A DNA stretch of 64,000 nt from Telluribacter roseus (GCF_017355915.2 NZ_JAFEUV020000006.1:302642-366641), one strand, 5' to 3'. Positions 42,512-50,889 are shown, counted from the first letter of the stretch. Numbers and translations: made by a program. Notes: a model not told the origin generated them from the letters alone.

Positions 42512-43693
42512 TTAAAGACTACTTAGTACCATGTAAATAATCCTCAAACTTACCACAATTACTACAATACCCACGAGTATCATCATGGTTTTTATGGGCA
42601 GTCGGCGGGCTAAGGAAGCTGCGATCGGGGCTGCTGCCATACCACCTAAAATAAGTCCTACTATTACCTGCCAGTGTGAAAATCCGATCAGAGTAATGAA
42701 GGTCAGCGAGCTGGCCATCGAAACAAAGAACTCGGTCAGGTTCACCGATCCGATGGTATACTTGGGGTGACGGCCCCGGGCTATCAGGGTAGACGACACA
42801 ATAGGTCCCCAGCCCCCACCACCTATGGCATCCAGTGAGCCACCGGCCATGGCCAGCCAGCCTACATTTTTAACGGGGCGCTTCTGAATGCGCTTCTTTA
42901 AGGCTTTCTTTATAATCAGTACCCCCAGGATCAGGGTATATACGGCTACGATAGGCTTGATAATAAACACATACTGCTCAAGGGAAGTAAGTACGTAGGC
43001 TCCCAGAATAGCACCGATAACACCCGGAATAAGCAGCGTCTTGAAAAGTTTGCTGTTTACGTTTCCAAACTTAAGGTGCATGTAGCCCGACACACCACTG
43101 GTGAAGATCTCGGAGGTATGTACACTGGCACTGGCTACTGAAGGAGGTAGACCCACCGAAAGCAGGAAAGTAGTAGCCGTAACTCCGTAGGCCATTCCCA
43201 AAGCACCGTCGATCATCTGAGCTATAAAACCACCCAACAGGTAGAAGAGAAAGTCTTCTTCCATTAGCAGCGCATTAACACCTACCTCTATACGGTCATA
43301 GGTAAGGTAGCTAAATAGCAGGTGCCCCACGATCATCAGCGCCAGGGCCGAAAACAGATTAATAGCTATCTCGGTACGGCTGCGCTCACGTAGTGCTACG
43401 GCCGATACCTTGCTACGCAGTACTCGCCAGTCTACCTTTTGTTTTGCATTATTTGTAGATGCATCTGTGTTATCTGCCGGGGGCTCGGGTAGGGAAGCGG
43501 CTTCATTGAAAACGGGATCAGATTCTTCGGGTAAGTCCCTTAGCAGAACCACATATCCTTGTTGCCGGGCTTGCTCAGCCAGGCGTCTATCTTCTTCCAG
43601 ATCACCGGTAGCAATATAGGCAACCTGCATGGACTTCCACAGGGCCTTTTCCGGATCATCAGCGGTGGTTATTTGGGAGAATGACGTCTTCAA
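42512..43693 (-). CDS. TauE/SafE-family permease with precorrin-2 dehydrogenase-like N-terminal fragment
   Basis: A 393-residue protein. Residues ~110-393 form an eight-span TauE/SafE (DUF81) sulfite/organosulfonate exporter: GGFIAQMIDGALGMAYGVTATTFLL and its repeat AGGSLDAIGGGGWGPIVSSTL are the paired family signatures. Residues ~15-65 (QVAYIATGDLEEDRRLAEQA, then QGYVVLLRDLPEESD) resemble the second half of the Rossmann domain of precorrin-2 dehydrogenase (CysG N-terminus/Met8p): IAATxDxxxNxRV...VNVxDxPExxxF. The glycine-rich NAD loop is missing, so enzymatic activity is unlikely. Start: TTG 43693, or ATG 43630 which would shorten but keep most of the fragment. Likely exports excess sulfite or imports sulfate for the cluster. 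Confidence 0.85.
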   Translation of the reverse strand: MKTSFSQITTADDPEKALWKSMQVAYIATGDLEEDRRLAEQARQQGYVVLLRDLPEESDPVFNEAASLPEPPADNTDASTNNAKQKVDWRVLRSKVSAVALRERSRTEIAINLFSALALMIVGHLLFSYLTYDRIEVGVNALLMEEDFLFYLLGGFIAQMIDGALGMAYGVTATTFLLSVGLPPSVASASVHTSEIFTSGVSGYMHLKFGNVNSKLFKTLLIPGVIGAILGAYVLTSLEQYVFIIKPIVAVYTLILGVLIIKKALKKRIQKRPVKNVGWLAMAGGSLDAIGGGGWGPIVSSTLIARGRHPKYTIGSVNLTEFFVSMASSLTFITLIGFSHWQVIVGLILGGMAAAPIAASLARRLPIKTMMILVGIVVIVVSLRIIYMVLSSL

Positions 43694-43740
43694 AGTCTAT
43701 AAAGTATAGTAATTTTGTAGAGTAATAATATAAAAATATA

Positions 43741-43757
43741 ATCGTTCCAGGAACGAT
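43741..43757. promoter_or_regulatory. Perfect palindrome upstream of sulfur cluster
   Basis: ATCGTTCC-A-GGAACGAT: 8-base arms around one central base, 48 bases upstream of the TauE-like start codon. Symmetry and position suit an operator for a dimeric regulator; the regulator is not identified. Confidence 0.5.
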
Positions 43758-43941
43758 ACCACAAACGTAGTGGCAAATTGTTGATTTTCCAAGAATAATA
43801 GTCTAAAAGTTAGACAGTAACAATCCTCGGGGAATCAGAATTGGAGGTATAACGTTACTTTAATACAAAACATTCATCAACATCCGAGATCTGCCAAAGT
43901 AATCAATCATACGTACTGGGAGGATATTTTCCGGGAAAGGT

Positions 43942-43949
43942 TATTTTTG
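43942..43949 (+). promoter_or_regulatory. -7 element of thiolase gene
   Basis: TATTTTTG fits TAnnTTTG and lies 26 bases before ATG 43976. Confidence 0.5.
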
Positions 43950-43975
43950 GCGGAGATCAAGCTACTAACTACTAA

Positions 43976-45160
43976 ATGATGCAGGAAGACGTATTTATTG
44001 TATCAGCGGCCCGGACGCCCATTGGAAGCTTTGGAGGCGTACTTTCCGGATTGACTGCCACAGAGTTGGGTGGTAAGGCCATTAAGGGAGCGGTAGAAAA
44101 AGCCGGTATAGATCCCTCAGCCGTGGAGGAAGTATTTATGGGTAACGTAGTGTCGGCCAATGTGGGGCAGGCACCGGCCCGTCAGGCCGCTCTGTACGGT
44201 GGTCTGCCCAAAGAAGTAATATGTACTACCGTTAATAAAGTGTGTGCCTCGGGTATGAAAGCCGCCTCGATGGCTGCGCAGGCAATCCGTCTGGGCGATA
44301 TCAGTATAGCCGTTGCCGGTGGGATGGAAAGCATGTCGCAGATCCCGTACTACCTGCCCAAGGGCCGTAATGGCTACGGCTATGGACACGGCGAGATTAT
44401 AGATGGACTCCTGAAAGACGGCCTGACGGATGTATATGATCGTTGTGCCATGGGGGTATGCGGCGACCGCACCGCTACGGAGCATGGTATCAGTCGGGAG
44501 GAGCAGGACGCGTTTGCCATCCGCTCCTACCAGCGTAGCGCCGAAGCTACCCAGAGCGGCTTTTTCAAAGAGGAGATCATTCCCGTTGAGGTACCTCAGA
44601 AAAAGGGGGAGTCTCTGCTGGTAGTGGAGGACGAAGAGTACAAGCGGGTGAAGTTTGACAAGATCGCTACCCTGAAGCCGGTGTTTTCGCCCGAAGGTAC
44701 CGTAACGGCGGCCAACGCCTCCACTATTAATGACGGAGCGGCGGCCTTTGTACTGGCTGGGGCTTCCAAGGTGAAGGAACTGGGGCTAACGCCCCTGGCC
44801 CGTATAGTAGCCTATGCCGACGCCGAGCAGGAGCCTAGCTGGTTTACGACTACGCCTATCATATCTACGCAGAAAGTACTTAAGAAGGCCGGCCTTTCGC
44901 TATCGGATATTGATTTCTTTGAGGTCAATGAAGCCTTTGCCGTAGTGGTACTGGCGTATATGAAAGCGCTGGAGGTATCTCCTGACAAGGTCAATGTACA
45001 CGGTGGGGCCGTATCGCTGGGACATCCGCTGGGAGCCTCCGGAGCCCGTATCATGACTACCCTTACGCATGTACTGCGGCAGAGACAGGGACGCTACGGC
45101 CTGGCAGCGATCTGTAACGGTGGGGGAGGAGCTTCGGCTATTATTATTGAAAGAGTGTAG
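43976..45160 (+). CDS. Acetyl-CoA C-acetyltransferase (thiolase)
   Basis: A 394-residue thiolase that condenses two acetyl-CoA or cleaves acetoacetyl-CoA. The nucleophilic cysteine is in VCASGMKAASMAAQAI (about residue 89), the His of the oxyanion hole in EVNEAFAVV and VNVHGGAVSLGHPLGASGARI, and the second catalytic Cys in AICNGGGGASAI. Degree of similarity to biosynthetic thiolases is high; it is the stand-alone type without an adjacent FadB partner. Confidence 0.95.
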   Translation: MMQEDVFIVSAARTPIGSFGGVLSGLTATELGGKAIKGAVEKAGIDPSAVEEVFMGNVVSANVGQAPARQAALYGGLPKEVICTTVNKVCASGMKAASMAAQAIRLGDISIAVAGGMESMSQIPYYLPKGRNGYGYGHGEIIDGLLKDGLTDVYDRCAMGVCGDRTATEHGISREEQDAFAIRSYQRSAEATQSGFFKEEIIPVEVPQKKGESLLVVEDEEYKRVKFDKIATLKPVFSPEGTVTAANASTINDGAAAFVLAGASKVKELGLTPLARIVAYADAEQEPSWFTTTPIISTQKVLKKAGLSLSDIDFFEVNEAFAVVVLAYMKALEVSPDKVNVHGGAVSLGHPLGASGARIMTTLTHVLRQRQGRYGLAAICNGGGGASAIIIERV

Positions 45161-45175
45161 TAAGTAGTTGCAGCA

Positions 45176-45217
45176 TAAAAAAGCGGGATGTTCTCTAAGA
45201 GCATCCCGCTTTTTTTG
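45176..45217 (+). terminator. Intrinsic terminator of thiolase gene
   Basis: Stem agcgggatg (45182-45190) with catcccgct (45202-45210) followed by seven T residues, and preceded by an A-run. It can also serve the convergent GtrA gene. Confidence 0.9.
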
Positions 45218-45233
45218 TTCTATCAGGTACTTG

Positions 45234-45740
45234 CTAGTCTTCAATCAGGTTTTTCAGACGGTCATAAAAGCCGGTGCTCTTGAAGGTAAAGGTCTTGTGC
45301 AGAATGTAGTTACTCATAAAGCTGAATCCCATACCTATCACATAGCACACCATCTCATTGACATTGATGGTTTTGGCGCCGGGCAGATGAAATTCGTAGG
45401 TCTGAAAGTAGGCGTTGGAAATCATGTAGGAAAGGCGCGCAAATAGATCCGTTACGAATCCCGAAAAGATAGCCACCATAAAAAATTTGATCATTTCGCG
45501 GCGGGTCTGATTGGTGCGGCGGGCATCAAATGCAAACAGCTTGGTCAGAGTAAATCCGACGATCAGCGAAACAAGGTAAGAGGGCCAGATGGACTGCTGA
45601 AAGGTAAGGCCGAACCAATCCTGTAATAAACTACTAGAAATGAGCTGTACGACGGCACCGGTACCAGCTACCAGGAAATAGGCTACAAGGTCCTTCTTGT
45701 TAAATACTTTAGTTGTTGCGGTGGATATCACTACTTTCAT
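45234..45740 (-). CDS. GtrA-family membrane protein
   Basis: A 168-residue protein with four membrane spans of the GtrA family, often involved in moving polyprenyl-phosphate-linked sugars across the membrane. FNKKDLVAYFLVAGTGAVVQLISSSLL, SYLVSLIVGFTLTKLFAF and the C-terminal FSFMSNYILHKTFTF are typical. ATG 45740 is preferred to the ORF start at 45881 because the N-terminal extension is hydrophilic and not family-like. Neighbouring genes give no sugar target. Confidence 0.87.
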   Translation of the reverse strand: MKVVISTATTKVFNKKDLVAYFLVAGTGAVVQLISSSLLQDWFGLTFQQSIWPSYLVSLIVGFTLTKLFAFDARRTNQTRREMIKFFMVAIFSGFVTDLFARLSYMISNAYFQTYEFHLPGAKTINVNEMVCYVIGMGFSFMSNYILHKTFTFKSTGFYDRLKNLIED

Positions 45741-45980
45741 TAGGCTACAGGTATAGAATCTGTCGGGCTCAATATTAGGAATAAATAGCCCATAAAACAA
45801 TGTATGTACGTATAATTTATCAAAATAAGGCAGGCGTTGAGGGGGCTCCCCAGGTTGGGGTTCAGTACCTACATTGGACAAGTAACTAGGGGGTACGGGT
45901 GGTATGGAACAGTGTTTTCATGTGATTATTGTACAGTTATACATCTAAAATTGATATAACCCGCTAAAGATAGATAAGTT

Positions 45981-46496
45981 ATGAAGAAGGCACTATTATC
46001 TCTACTATTAGTATTTGGAGTTACGCTGGCCAACGCTCAGACGCAACGCTGGGCCGTGGGTTTTAAGCTGGGGGAGCCTACCGGGGTGAACCTGCGTAAG
46101 TACGGTAATCACAATGCACTGGACATAACTATAGGTACTTACGGAGGGCTTTTGGGAATGGACCGGTCCTATCGCAGTGGTACGTACCGCAACGCCGGGA
46201 TTATGCTGAATACCTCTTATCTATGGTATACCCCTTTGCTGGCAGAGCGTATGACCGTCTACACTGGCTTAGGGGCTCAGCTGAACTCACGCCGGTACTA
46301 CCCCGACCGGTTTAGCAATGTAGGAGCTTATACTAATAATATCTCTATTGGGCCTTCGGCTACCGCCGGACTGGAGTATTTCTCGGCCCGTAGGCCATCG
46401 TCGTATTTTATAGAGGGAGGCACTTATGTAGAACTGCTGCCGGCATTTCTATTTATAAGTCCGCAGGTTAGTGCGGGAATTCGACACAATTTCTAA
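45981..46496 (+). CDS. Small exported protein, probable outer-membrane barrel
   Basis: A 171-residue protein with signal peptide MKKALLSLLLVFGVTLANAQ. The mature part alternates polar and aromatic residues with glycine turns (WAVGFKLGEPTGVNLRKYG, ALDITIGTYGG, MLNTSYLWYTPL, FISPQVSAGIRHNF) and ends in Phe, the pattern of a small barrel. No family is recognised. The Asn-rich lipoprotein gene follows after 20 bases on the same strand, so the two probably form an operon. Confidence 0.7.
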   Translation: MKKALLSLLLVFGVTLANAQTQRWAVGFKLGEPTGVNLRKYGNHNALDITIGTYGGLLGMDRSYRSGTYRNAGIMLNTSYLWYTPLLAERMTVYTGLGAQLNSRRYYPDRFSNVGAYTNNISIGPSATAGLEYFSARRPSSYFIEGGTYVELLPAFLFISPQVSAGIRHNF

Positions 46497-46516
46497 TTTT
46501 TTAAACAAGAACAATC

Positions 46517-47896
46517 ATGAAAAAGATAACACTAATTGGCTCAGTACTATCAGCAATGCTGATGTTTTCTTCCTGCTCGTCGTTCAGAGACATGTCTGAC
46601 AGCCTGAGAAGAACTGATAATGAAAACGTAGCCGAGAGAAGAACAGGCTCTACCAGCGATGAGAGATTCTCACGGTCTATGACCGAAGATTTTAATTATA
46701 CACGGGCTACCGATGATAACGGAGGCAATCGTACACAGGGTACATACAGTACGGGAGATGCTCCAATACAGGGAGGTGACGGCAAGTCGGGTACTGCGGG
46801 TACTGTAGGAACCAATCAGAATGCCCGGATGTCAGGCGAGTCGGACCAGAATGCGATGACCAACCGTAGGAACCGGAACAGCCGGAATACCAACGAAACT
46901 CAGCGCAACAGTGAAGGGTATACCAACACGAATAACACCTGGCAGGATGAAAGCAACGCCTATAACAGTGGCCAGATGAGCCAGAATCGTCAGAGCGGCC
47001 AAAACCAGTATAGCGGCAATGATAACAATCATTACAATACTAATAACCGCCAGAATGACCGCAATTACAGTAACTACAACCGTAGCGACTATACCAATCA
47101 GAACAACCGGGGAGGCCAGATGAATGGACAGCGCTATAGTACCAATGACAATACCAATAACAACTACAACAATTACGACAGCAACCGGGAGTATTCTGAT
47201 AATTATGACAATGGCTTCAGTAGCAATCAGACCATGAGGCCGGAGGTAAGCAGCGTAAACCGTAATATCAAGGAGAACGCTGACTACCGCCGCAATAACT
47301 TCCAGAACAATGGTCCGACCACCCGTAATGGAAATGCCAACTATAACAACCAGAACTCCCGTAACGCCTCTAACCGTAACGCCTCTAATACGCAGATGAA
47401 TCCGGGGGACCCCCAGGTTATGTATGATTACCGGTATGGTAATGATGGTAGCGGAAGATACCCTAATCAACCAATCACTGATGCCCGGTATAGCTACCGT
47501 GATAACCGCAGCAATGCCAATCAGATGAATGGTCAGGATAACTACGATAACCAGTCCGGTATGCGGGATAATTACCCCAATCCGTACCGCAATGAGAACC
47601 GTAACGCTTACGCTAATACAAGCCGTACCGATATGGAGCGACTGGGCGACCTGGTGCTGTACGAGATCGATAATATAGAAAATAATATGAGGGATATGGC
47701 CGAAAAGGCTAAGACCAGTACCCGTAAAGAGCGTGAGCAAATGGAGAAACAGCTGAAGGACCTGGAGAAGGACCGGATGGATCTGTACCAGGCTCATATG
47801 AAAATATACCGGGAAGGCCGCAATGATATGGAGTCGGTAGAGCGTGACGTAAGAGATACGCTGAAACGTATCCGAAATGGTCAGAGCAATAAGTAA
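46517..47896 (+). CDS. Asn-rich low-complexity lipoprotein with C-terminal coiled coil
   Basis: A 459-residue lipoprotein with lipobox MFSSC (Cys 20). After an acidic/basic linker (SFRDMSDSLRRTDNEN) the central ~290 residues (about 95-385) are extremely rich in Asn with Arg, Tyr, Ser, Gln and Gly (for example YNTNNRQNDRNYSNYNRSD), a prion-like composition. The final ~75 residues are helical and charged (YEIDNIENNMRDMAEKAK, REQMEKQLKDLEKDRMDLY), a good coiled coil. A short tandem repeat (RNAS RNAS) is visible. No enzymatic motif. It should be envelope-anchored and may self-associate. Preceded by a barrel gene; terminated by a strong hairpin. Confidence 0.72.
   Translation: MKKITLIGSVLSAMLMFSSCSSFRDMSDSLRRTDNENVAERRTGSTSDERFSRSMTEDFNYTRATDDNGGNRTQGTYSTGDAPIQGGDGKSGTAGTVGTNQNARMSGESDQNAMTNRRNRNSRNTNETQRNSEGYTNTNNTWQDESNAYNSGQMSQNRQSGQNQYSGNDNNHYNTNNRQNDRNYSNYNRSDYTNQNNRGGQMNGQRYSTNDNTNNNYNNYDSNREYSDNYDNGFSSNQTMRPEVSSVNRNIKENADYRRNNFQNNGPTTRNGNANYNNQNSRNASNRNASNTQMNPGDPQVMYDYRYGNDGSGRYPNQPITDARYSYRDNRSNANQMNGQDNYDNQSGMRDNYPNPYRNENRNAYANTSRTDMERLGDLVLYEIDNIENNMRDMAEKAKTSTRKEREQMEKQLKDLEKDRMDLYQAHMKIYREGRNDMESVERDVRDTLKRIRNGQSNK
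47360..47389 (+). repeat. 15-base tandem duplication inside Asn-rich gene
   Basis: cgtaacgcctctaac at 47360-47374 is repeated with one change at 47375-47389 and encodes RNASN-RNASN. It is local evidence that the low-complexity region grows by slippage. Confidence 0.7.
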
Positions 47897-47927
47897 TCGT
47901 ATAAATACTATTGTAACAGCTTACCTG

Positions 47928-47963
47928 AACGAGGCGAAGTACTATCCGGTACTTCGCCTCGTT
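47928..47963 (+). terminator. Intrinsic terminator of barrel/Asn-rich operon
   Basis: A perfect 15-base-pair stem (aacgaggcgaagtac) with a 6-base loop, followed by TTTATAT, 31 bases past the stop codon. Confidence 0.9.
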
Positions 47964-48077
47964 TTTATATCAGTATCGGGTAGAGTTAACTTTGCTTCGT
48001 AAGGAGCTATACTTTCTAAACAATAGTATACGGATTGATAGTTGCTACAACAAATCACATCTACTTGTACTTCACGG

Positions 48078-49157
48078 ATGCTACTCGTCTATATACTCTG
48101 CCTGCTCCTTGTTCTGGGGCTTCTGTACTTTAAGTTTGTTCGTGATGAGATGGACTGGGTGCAGACCGGAGTGGCATCTAATATTCAACTCAAAACAATA
48201 CGACCGGACTGGCCGGGTACACCTGTTAACAAACAGGGGCGCTTTCTGAATGAAGATGGTCAACCCATACCGGGCTTTGCTGAACTGTGGCGCTGGCAGA
48301 CCGAAACGAACCCGCAGAAGGAAGAGAAAAAGCGTGATACGTTTAAGCTACTGGTGGTTGAAGACGACCATTTTCTGCACTCGGAGCAGGATTGCCTGGT
48401 CTGGCTGGGGCACGCATCTTTCTTCATCCGGCTCAATGGCGTTACGCTGCTTACCGATCCGGTACTGACTACGCCTTCCAGCTTCATGAAGCGGCATTCA
48501 CAACTACCCATTGATCCTACTAAGATCACCGGACTGGATTACATACTTCTTTCCCACGACCACCGTGATCACTGCGATCAGAAAAGTGTGCAGATGCTGC
48601 ATCGTCAGAATCCGCAGGCCGAGCTACTGACGGGACTGATGCTGGATGAGCTACTGAAGGAGTGGGTGCCGGGAGCCAGGTGCCAGGCCGCCGGATGGTA
48701 CCAGCAGTATAGTACAGATACCAGTAAGATAGAAATCATATACCTGCCCGCCCACCACTGGGGGCGTCGGTACCTCAACGATACCAACGTACGGCTCTGG
48801 GGCAGCTACCTGATCCGGTCGGGTGGGAAGAGCATCTATTTTGGAGCCGACTCCGGCTACGCCAGCCATTACCCCGACTTCAAGGAGCAGTTTGGTTCGG
48901 TAGATGTAGCCCTGCTGGGGGTGGGGGCTTACAAGCCCGAGTGGTTCATGGCAGCCAGCCATATGGGCCCCTCCGATGCTGTACGGGCCGCCCAACAGAT
49001 CGGGGCGCGCACCTTCATCCCCATGCACTACGGTACGTTTGACCTATCCGATGAGCCGCTGGGCGACCCTTACCGCCGTCTGCAGGAGCTAAAAAAAGAG
49101 CCGCCCAATAGATCATTGATCTATCTGGCGGCTGTCGGGGAGGTAATTTCGTTATGA
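48078..49157 (+). CDS. Metallo-beta-lactamase-fold hydrolase (NAPE-PLD-like)
   Basis: A 359-residue enzyme with an N-terminal membrane anchor (LLVYILCLLLVLGLLYF). The MBL metal site is complete: SHDHRDHCD (HxHxDH), HHWGRRYL, FGADSGY and a final HYGTFDL. The layout with WLGHASFFIRLNGVTLLTDPVL matches bacterial N-acyl-phosphatidylethanolamine phospholipase D-like enzymes, which release fatty acid amides from membrane lipids. ATG 48078 is preferred over the frame start 12 codons earlier because it begins at the anchor. Its stop codon abuts the convergent lipoprotein gene with no gap. Confidence 0.85.
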   Translation: MLLVYILCLLLVLGLLYFKFVRDEMDWVQTGVASNIQLKTIRPDWPGTPVNKQGRFLNEDGQPIPGFAELWRWQTETNPQKEEKKRDTFKLLVVEDDHFLHSEQDCLVWLGHASFFIRLNGVTLLTDPVLTTPSSFMKRHSQLPIDPTKITGLDYILLSHDHRDHCDQKSVQMLHRQNPQAELLTGLMLDELLKEWVPGARCQAAGWYQQYSTDTSKIEIIYLPAHHWGRRYLNDTNVRLWGSYLIRSGGKSIYFGADSGYASHYPDFKEQFGSVDVALLGVGAYKPEWFMAASHMGPSDAVRAAQQIGARTFIPMHYGTFDLSDEPLGDPYRRLQELKKEPPNRSLIYLAAVGEVISL

Positions 49158-49706
49158 CTAGTTGCCTGCGGCTTTTCTGGCTGCTTTATCCTTTAAGCTC
49201 TGGCTGAGATCATCAAAGGATTCCGCTACTTTACGAAAGGCGCTTTCAGTAGCCTTGGCACTTTCATCTTTCTTCATGGATCCTTTGCGGAGCGCATCCA
49301 GGATGGAGCAGATGGCCATACGGTTATTTACATATTCCTTATAAAACTCGTCATTGACCTGCGTCTTGGACTGCGAGATACCTTCTACCATACTTTTGAG
49401 GGAAGAAGATAATTCGAGTGGAGATGCGTTTCCTTGTGCGATCATCTGATTGAGCTGCTGGGCATCCGATCGGGCCGCATCCGACAACTGACCGGCTAGT
49501 TTGGCCAGCTCAGTTTCGTTATACTCTTTGCTGACTACCAGCCACGCCATCTTGTCCAGCGGACAGCCATTGTCCAGGCCGTTGTTGGCTGCCGTGCGGG
49601 CTGTGCTGCTGGTCTTGGAGGTAGAGGTGGTAGGCTGACTACTCACGCACTGGGTAAGGATCAAAGCCAGTGATATCCATAGAGTATACACCGAAATACG
49701 TTTCAT
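49158..49706 (-). CDS. Lipoprotein of unknown function
   Basis: A 182-residue protein with lipobox LTQC (Cys about 20) after a hydrophobic leader. A Ser/Thr-rich linker precedes a mostly helical body with one conserved-looking motif (GCPLDKMAWLVVSKEYN; NNRMAICSILDALRK) and a basic coiled-coil-like tail (SLKDKAARKAAGN). Unrecognised. Its stop codon begins at the base after the convergent hydrolase's stop. Confidence 0.65.
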   Translation of the reverse strand: MKRISVYTLWISLALILTQCVSSQPTTSTSKTSSTARTAANNGLDNGCPLDKMAWLVVSKEYNETELAKLAGQLSDAARSDAQQLNQMIAQGNASPLELSSSLKSMVEGISQSKTQVNDEFYKEYVNNRMAICSILDALRKGSMKKDESAKATESAFRKVAESFDDLSQSLKDKAARKAAGN

Positions 49707-49813
49707 GACTTAGGTAGGTTAAAATGTTCTGTTTAATGCGCTGTTGGCATAAGTTAGATAAAAATAATTGACTAAGGTTTAAAACGTATAAGTACTAAAC
49801 AAGTCCGAAGCCT

Positions 49814-49847
49814 AAAAAGGCCGCTCTGATTACAGAGCGGCCTTTTT
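49814..49847 (-). terminator. Intrinsic terminator of second barrel gene
   Basis: A perfect 15-base-pair stem (aaaaaggccgctctg) with a 4-base loop, U-rich on both strands, 31 bases past the stop codon. Confidence 0.9.
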
Positions 49848-49877
49848 ATACAATGTCTTATCTGCTTTAATTATCCA

Positions 49878-50684
49878 TTAAAACAAGGCAAAGCCCAGGG
49901 TAGCCTGCCACAGGTTGCTTTTACGTCCAAACTGAGCGGCTGTCTGCGAATTTCCATAGCGGATGTTCATGACATCATTGAAATTTCCTTCATAGCGAAC
50001 GTCCAGACTCAGACGGCCCAGATCCAAACCTACACCAGCCTGATATCCAAAAGCAGTACGGCTCTCAAACATTTCTCTTGAATCTTCGCCAAAGAATTCA
50101 GCAAAAGCATCGCCTACGGGCCAGTTAGATAAGCGGAACGAAGCCATCGGACCAGCATTTACGCGGAAGACTTTACCGATTCGCGCACCTAGTAGTACCG
50201 GAATGTCAACGTTAGAGAATTTTACATCTACTTCTCCCTGTGAGTTGGTTACACCGTCACGGTATACATTGAAAGTACCTCCTTTTTGAGATACCAGAAT
50301 CTCGGGCTGTACATAGAACCCACGACCAAATCGCATAAATACACCACCTACAAAGCCGAATGAACGGTCAGACATATCGCGGAAGTCAAATGCGCTACCA
50401 CCGTTGTTTAGAGCAAGGTCATTACCACGAATGTTGGACAGGTTAGCACCTGCTTTGATACCAAAGCGGAAGAACGGATCCCAGCTATTGTCTTTAACCC
50501 GGTAGGTGTCGTTCGTGTTGTTGGCACTGTTGGTCTGATCGTACCCGTAGGTCGTTGTGGTGACAGTGCGGGTAGTAACGCTGTAATTAGTAGCTGAGCT
50601 GTCGACGGTGGTACTATCTTGTGATTGAGCGAAAGTCCCGTAACCCATGAAAGTGGAAAAAGCCACTACGAATAGTTTTTTCAT
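49878..50684 (-). CDS. Outer-membrane beta-barrel protein (PorT-like), paralogue
   Basis: A 268-residue exported protein (signal MKKLFVVAFSTFMGYGTFAQ). A Ser/Thr/Tyr-rich linker (residues 25-65) precedes the barrel, whose strands GIKAGANLSNIRG, GFVGGVFMRFGRGFYVQPEILVSQKGG, NVDIPVLLGARIGKVFRVNAGPMASF, FGYQAGVGLDLGRLSLDVRYEG and a final aromatic residue match those of the barrel at 31008. The two are paralogues with diverged loops. Function of the family (outer-membrane beta-barrel, PorT-like) is not defined. Confidence 0.85.
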   Translation of the reverse strand: MKKLFVVAFSTFMGYGTFAQSQDSTTVDSSATNYSVTTRTVTTTTYGYDQTNSANNTNDTYRVKDNSWDPFFRFGIKAGANLSNIRGNDLALNNGGSAFDFRDMSDRSFGFVGGVFMRFGRGFYVQPEILVSQKGGTFNVYRDGVTNSQGEVDVKFSNVDIPVLLGARIGKVFRVNAGPMASFRLSNWPVGDAFAEFFGEDSREMFESRTAFGYQAGVGLDLGRLSLDVRYEGNFNDVMNIRYGNSQTAAQFGRKSNLWQATLGFALF

Positions 50685-50889
50685 AGCTATTTAAAGTTTA
50701 AGTGTGTTAAGTATGATTAGTTTGGTTTGATAGGAGTAGGAAAAAATCTATACCATATGCCAAAAGAACCTGTTAAATCTTGTAAAAAAGAAGGATGGGT
50801 AGCTGTTTCCCCAGCAGGTTCTACACGTTTTTTGCTGGTACAGGGCAGGTGAAGGTAAGGCAACAGTAAGAGTTTGTGGGCAAAAACGC

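Larger units (their letters stand above)
43694..43975. other. Divergent regulatory region with perfect palindrome
   Basis: 282 A+T-rich bases between the sulfur cluster and the thiolase gene. Apart from the palindrome (43741-43757) it contains gtcta-aaagt-tagac (43801-43815) and the thiolase -7 element. No ORF. Confidence 0.5.

Noticed and set aside
46832..47797. 321-codon open frame antisense to the Asn-rich lipoprotein gene
   Set aside because: It is almost pure Ile/Val because it reads Asn/Asp/Asn codons backwards; no start context, signal or family features.
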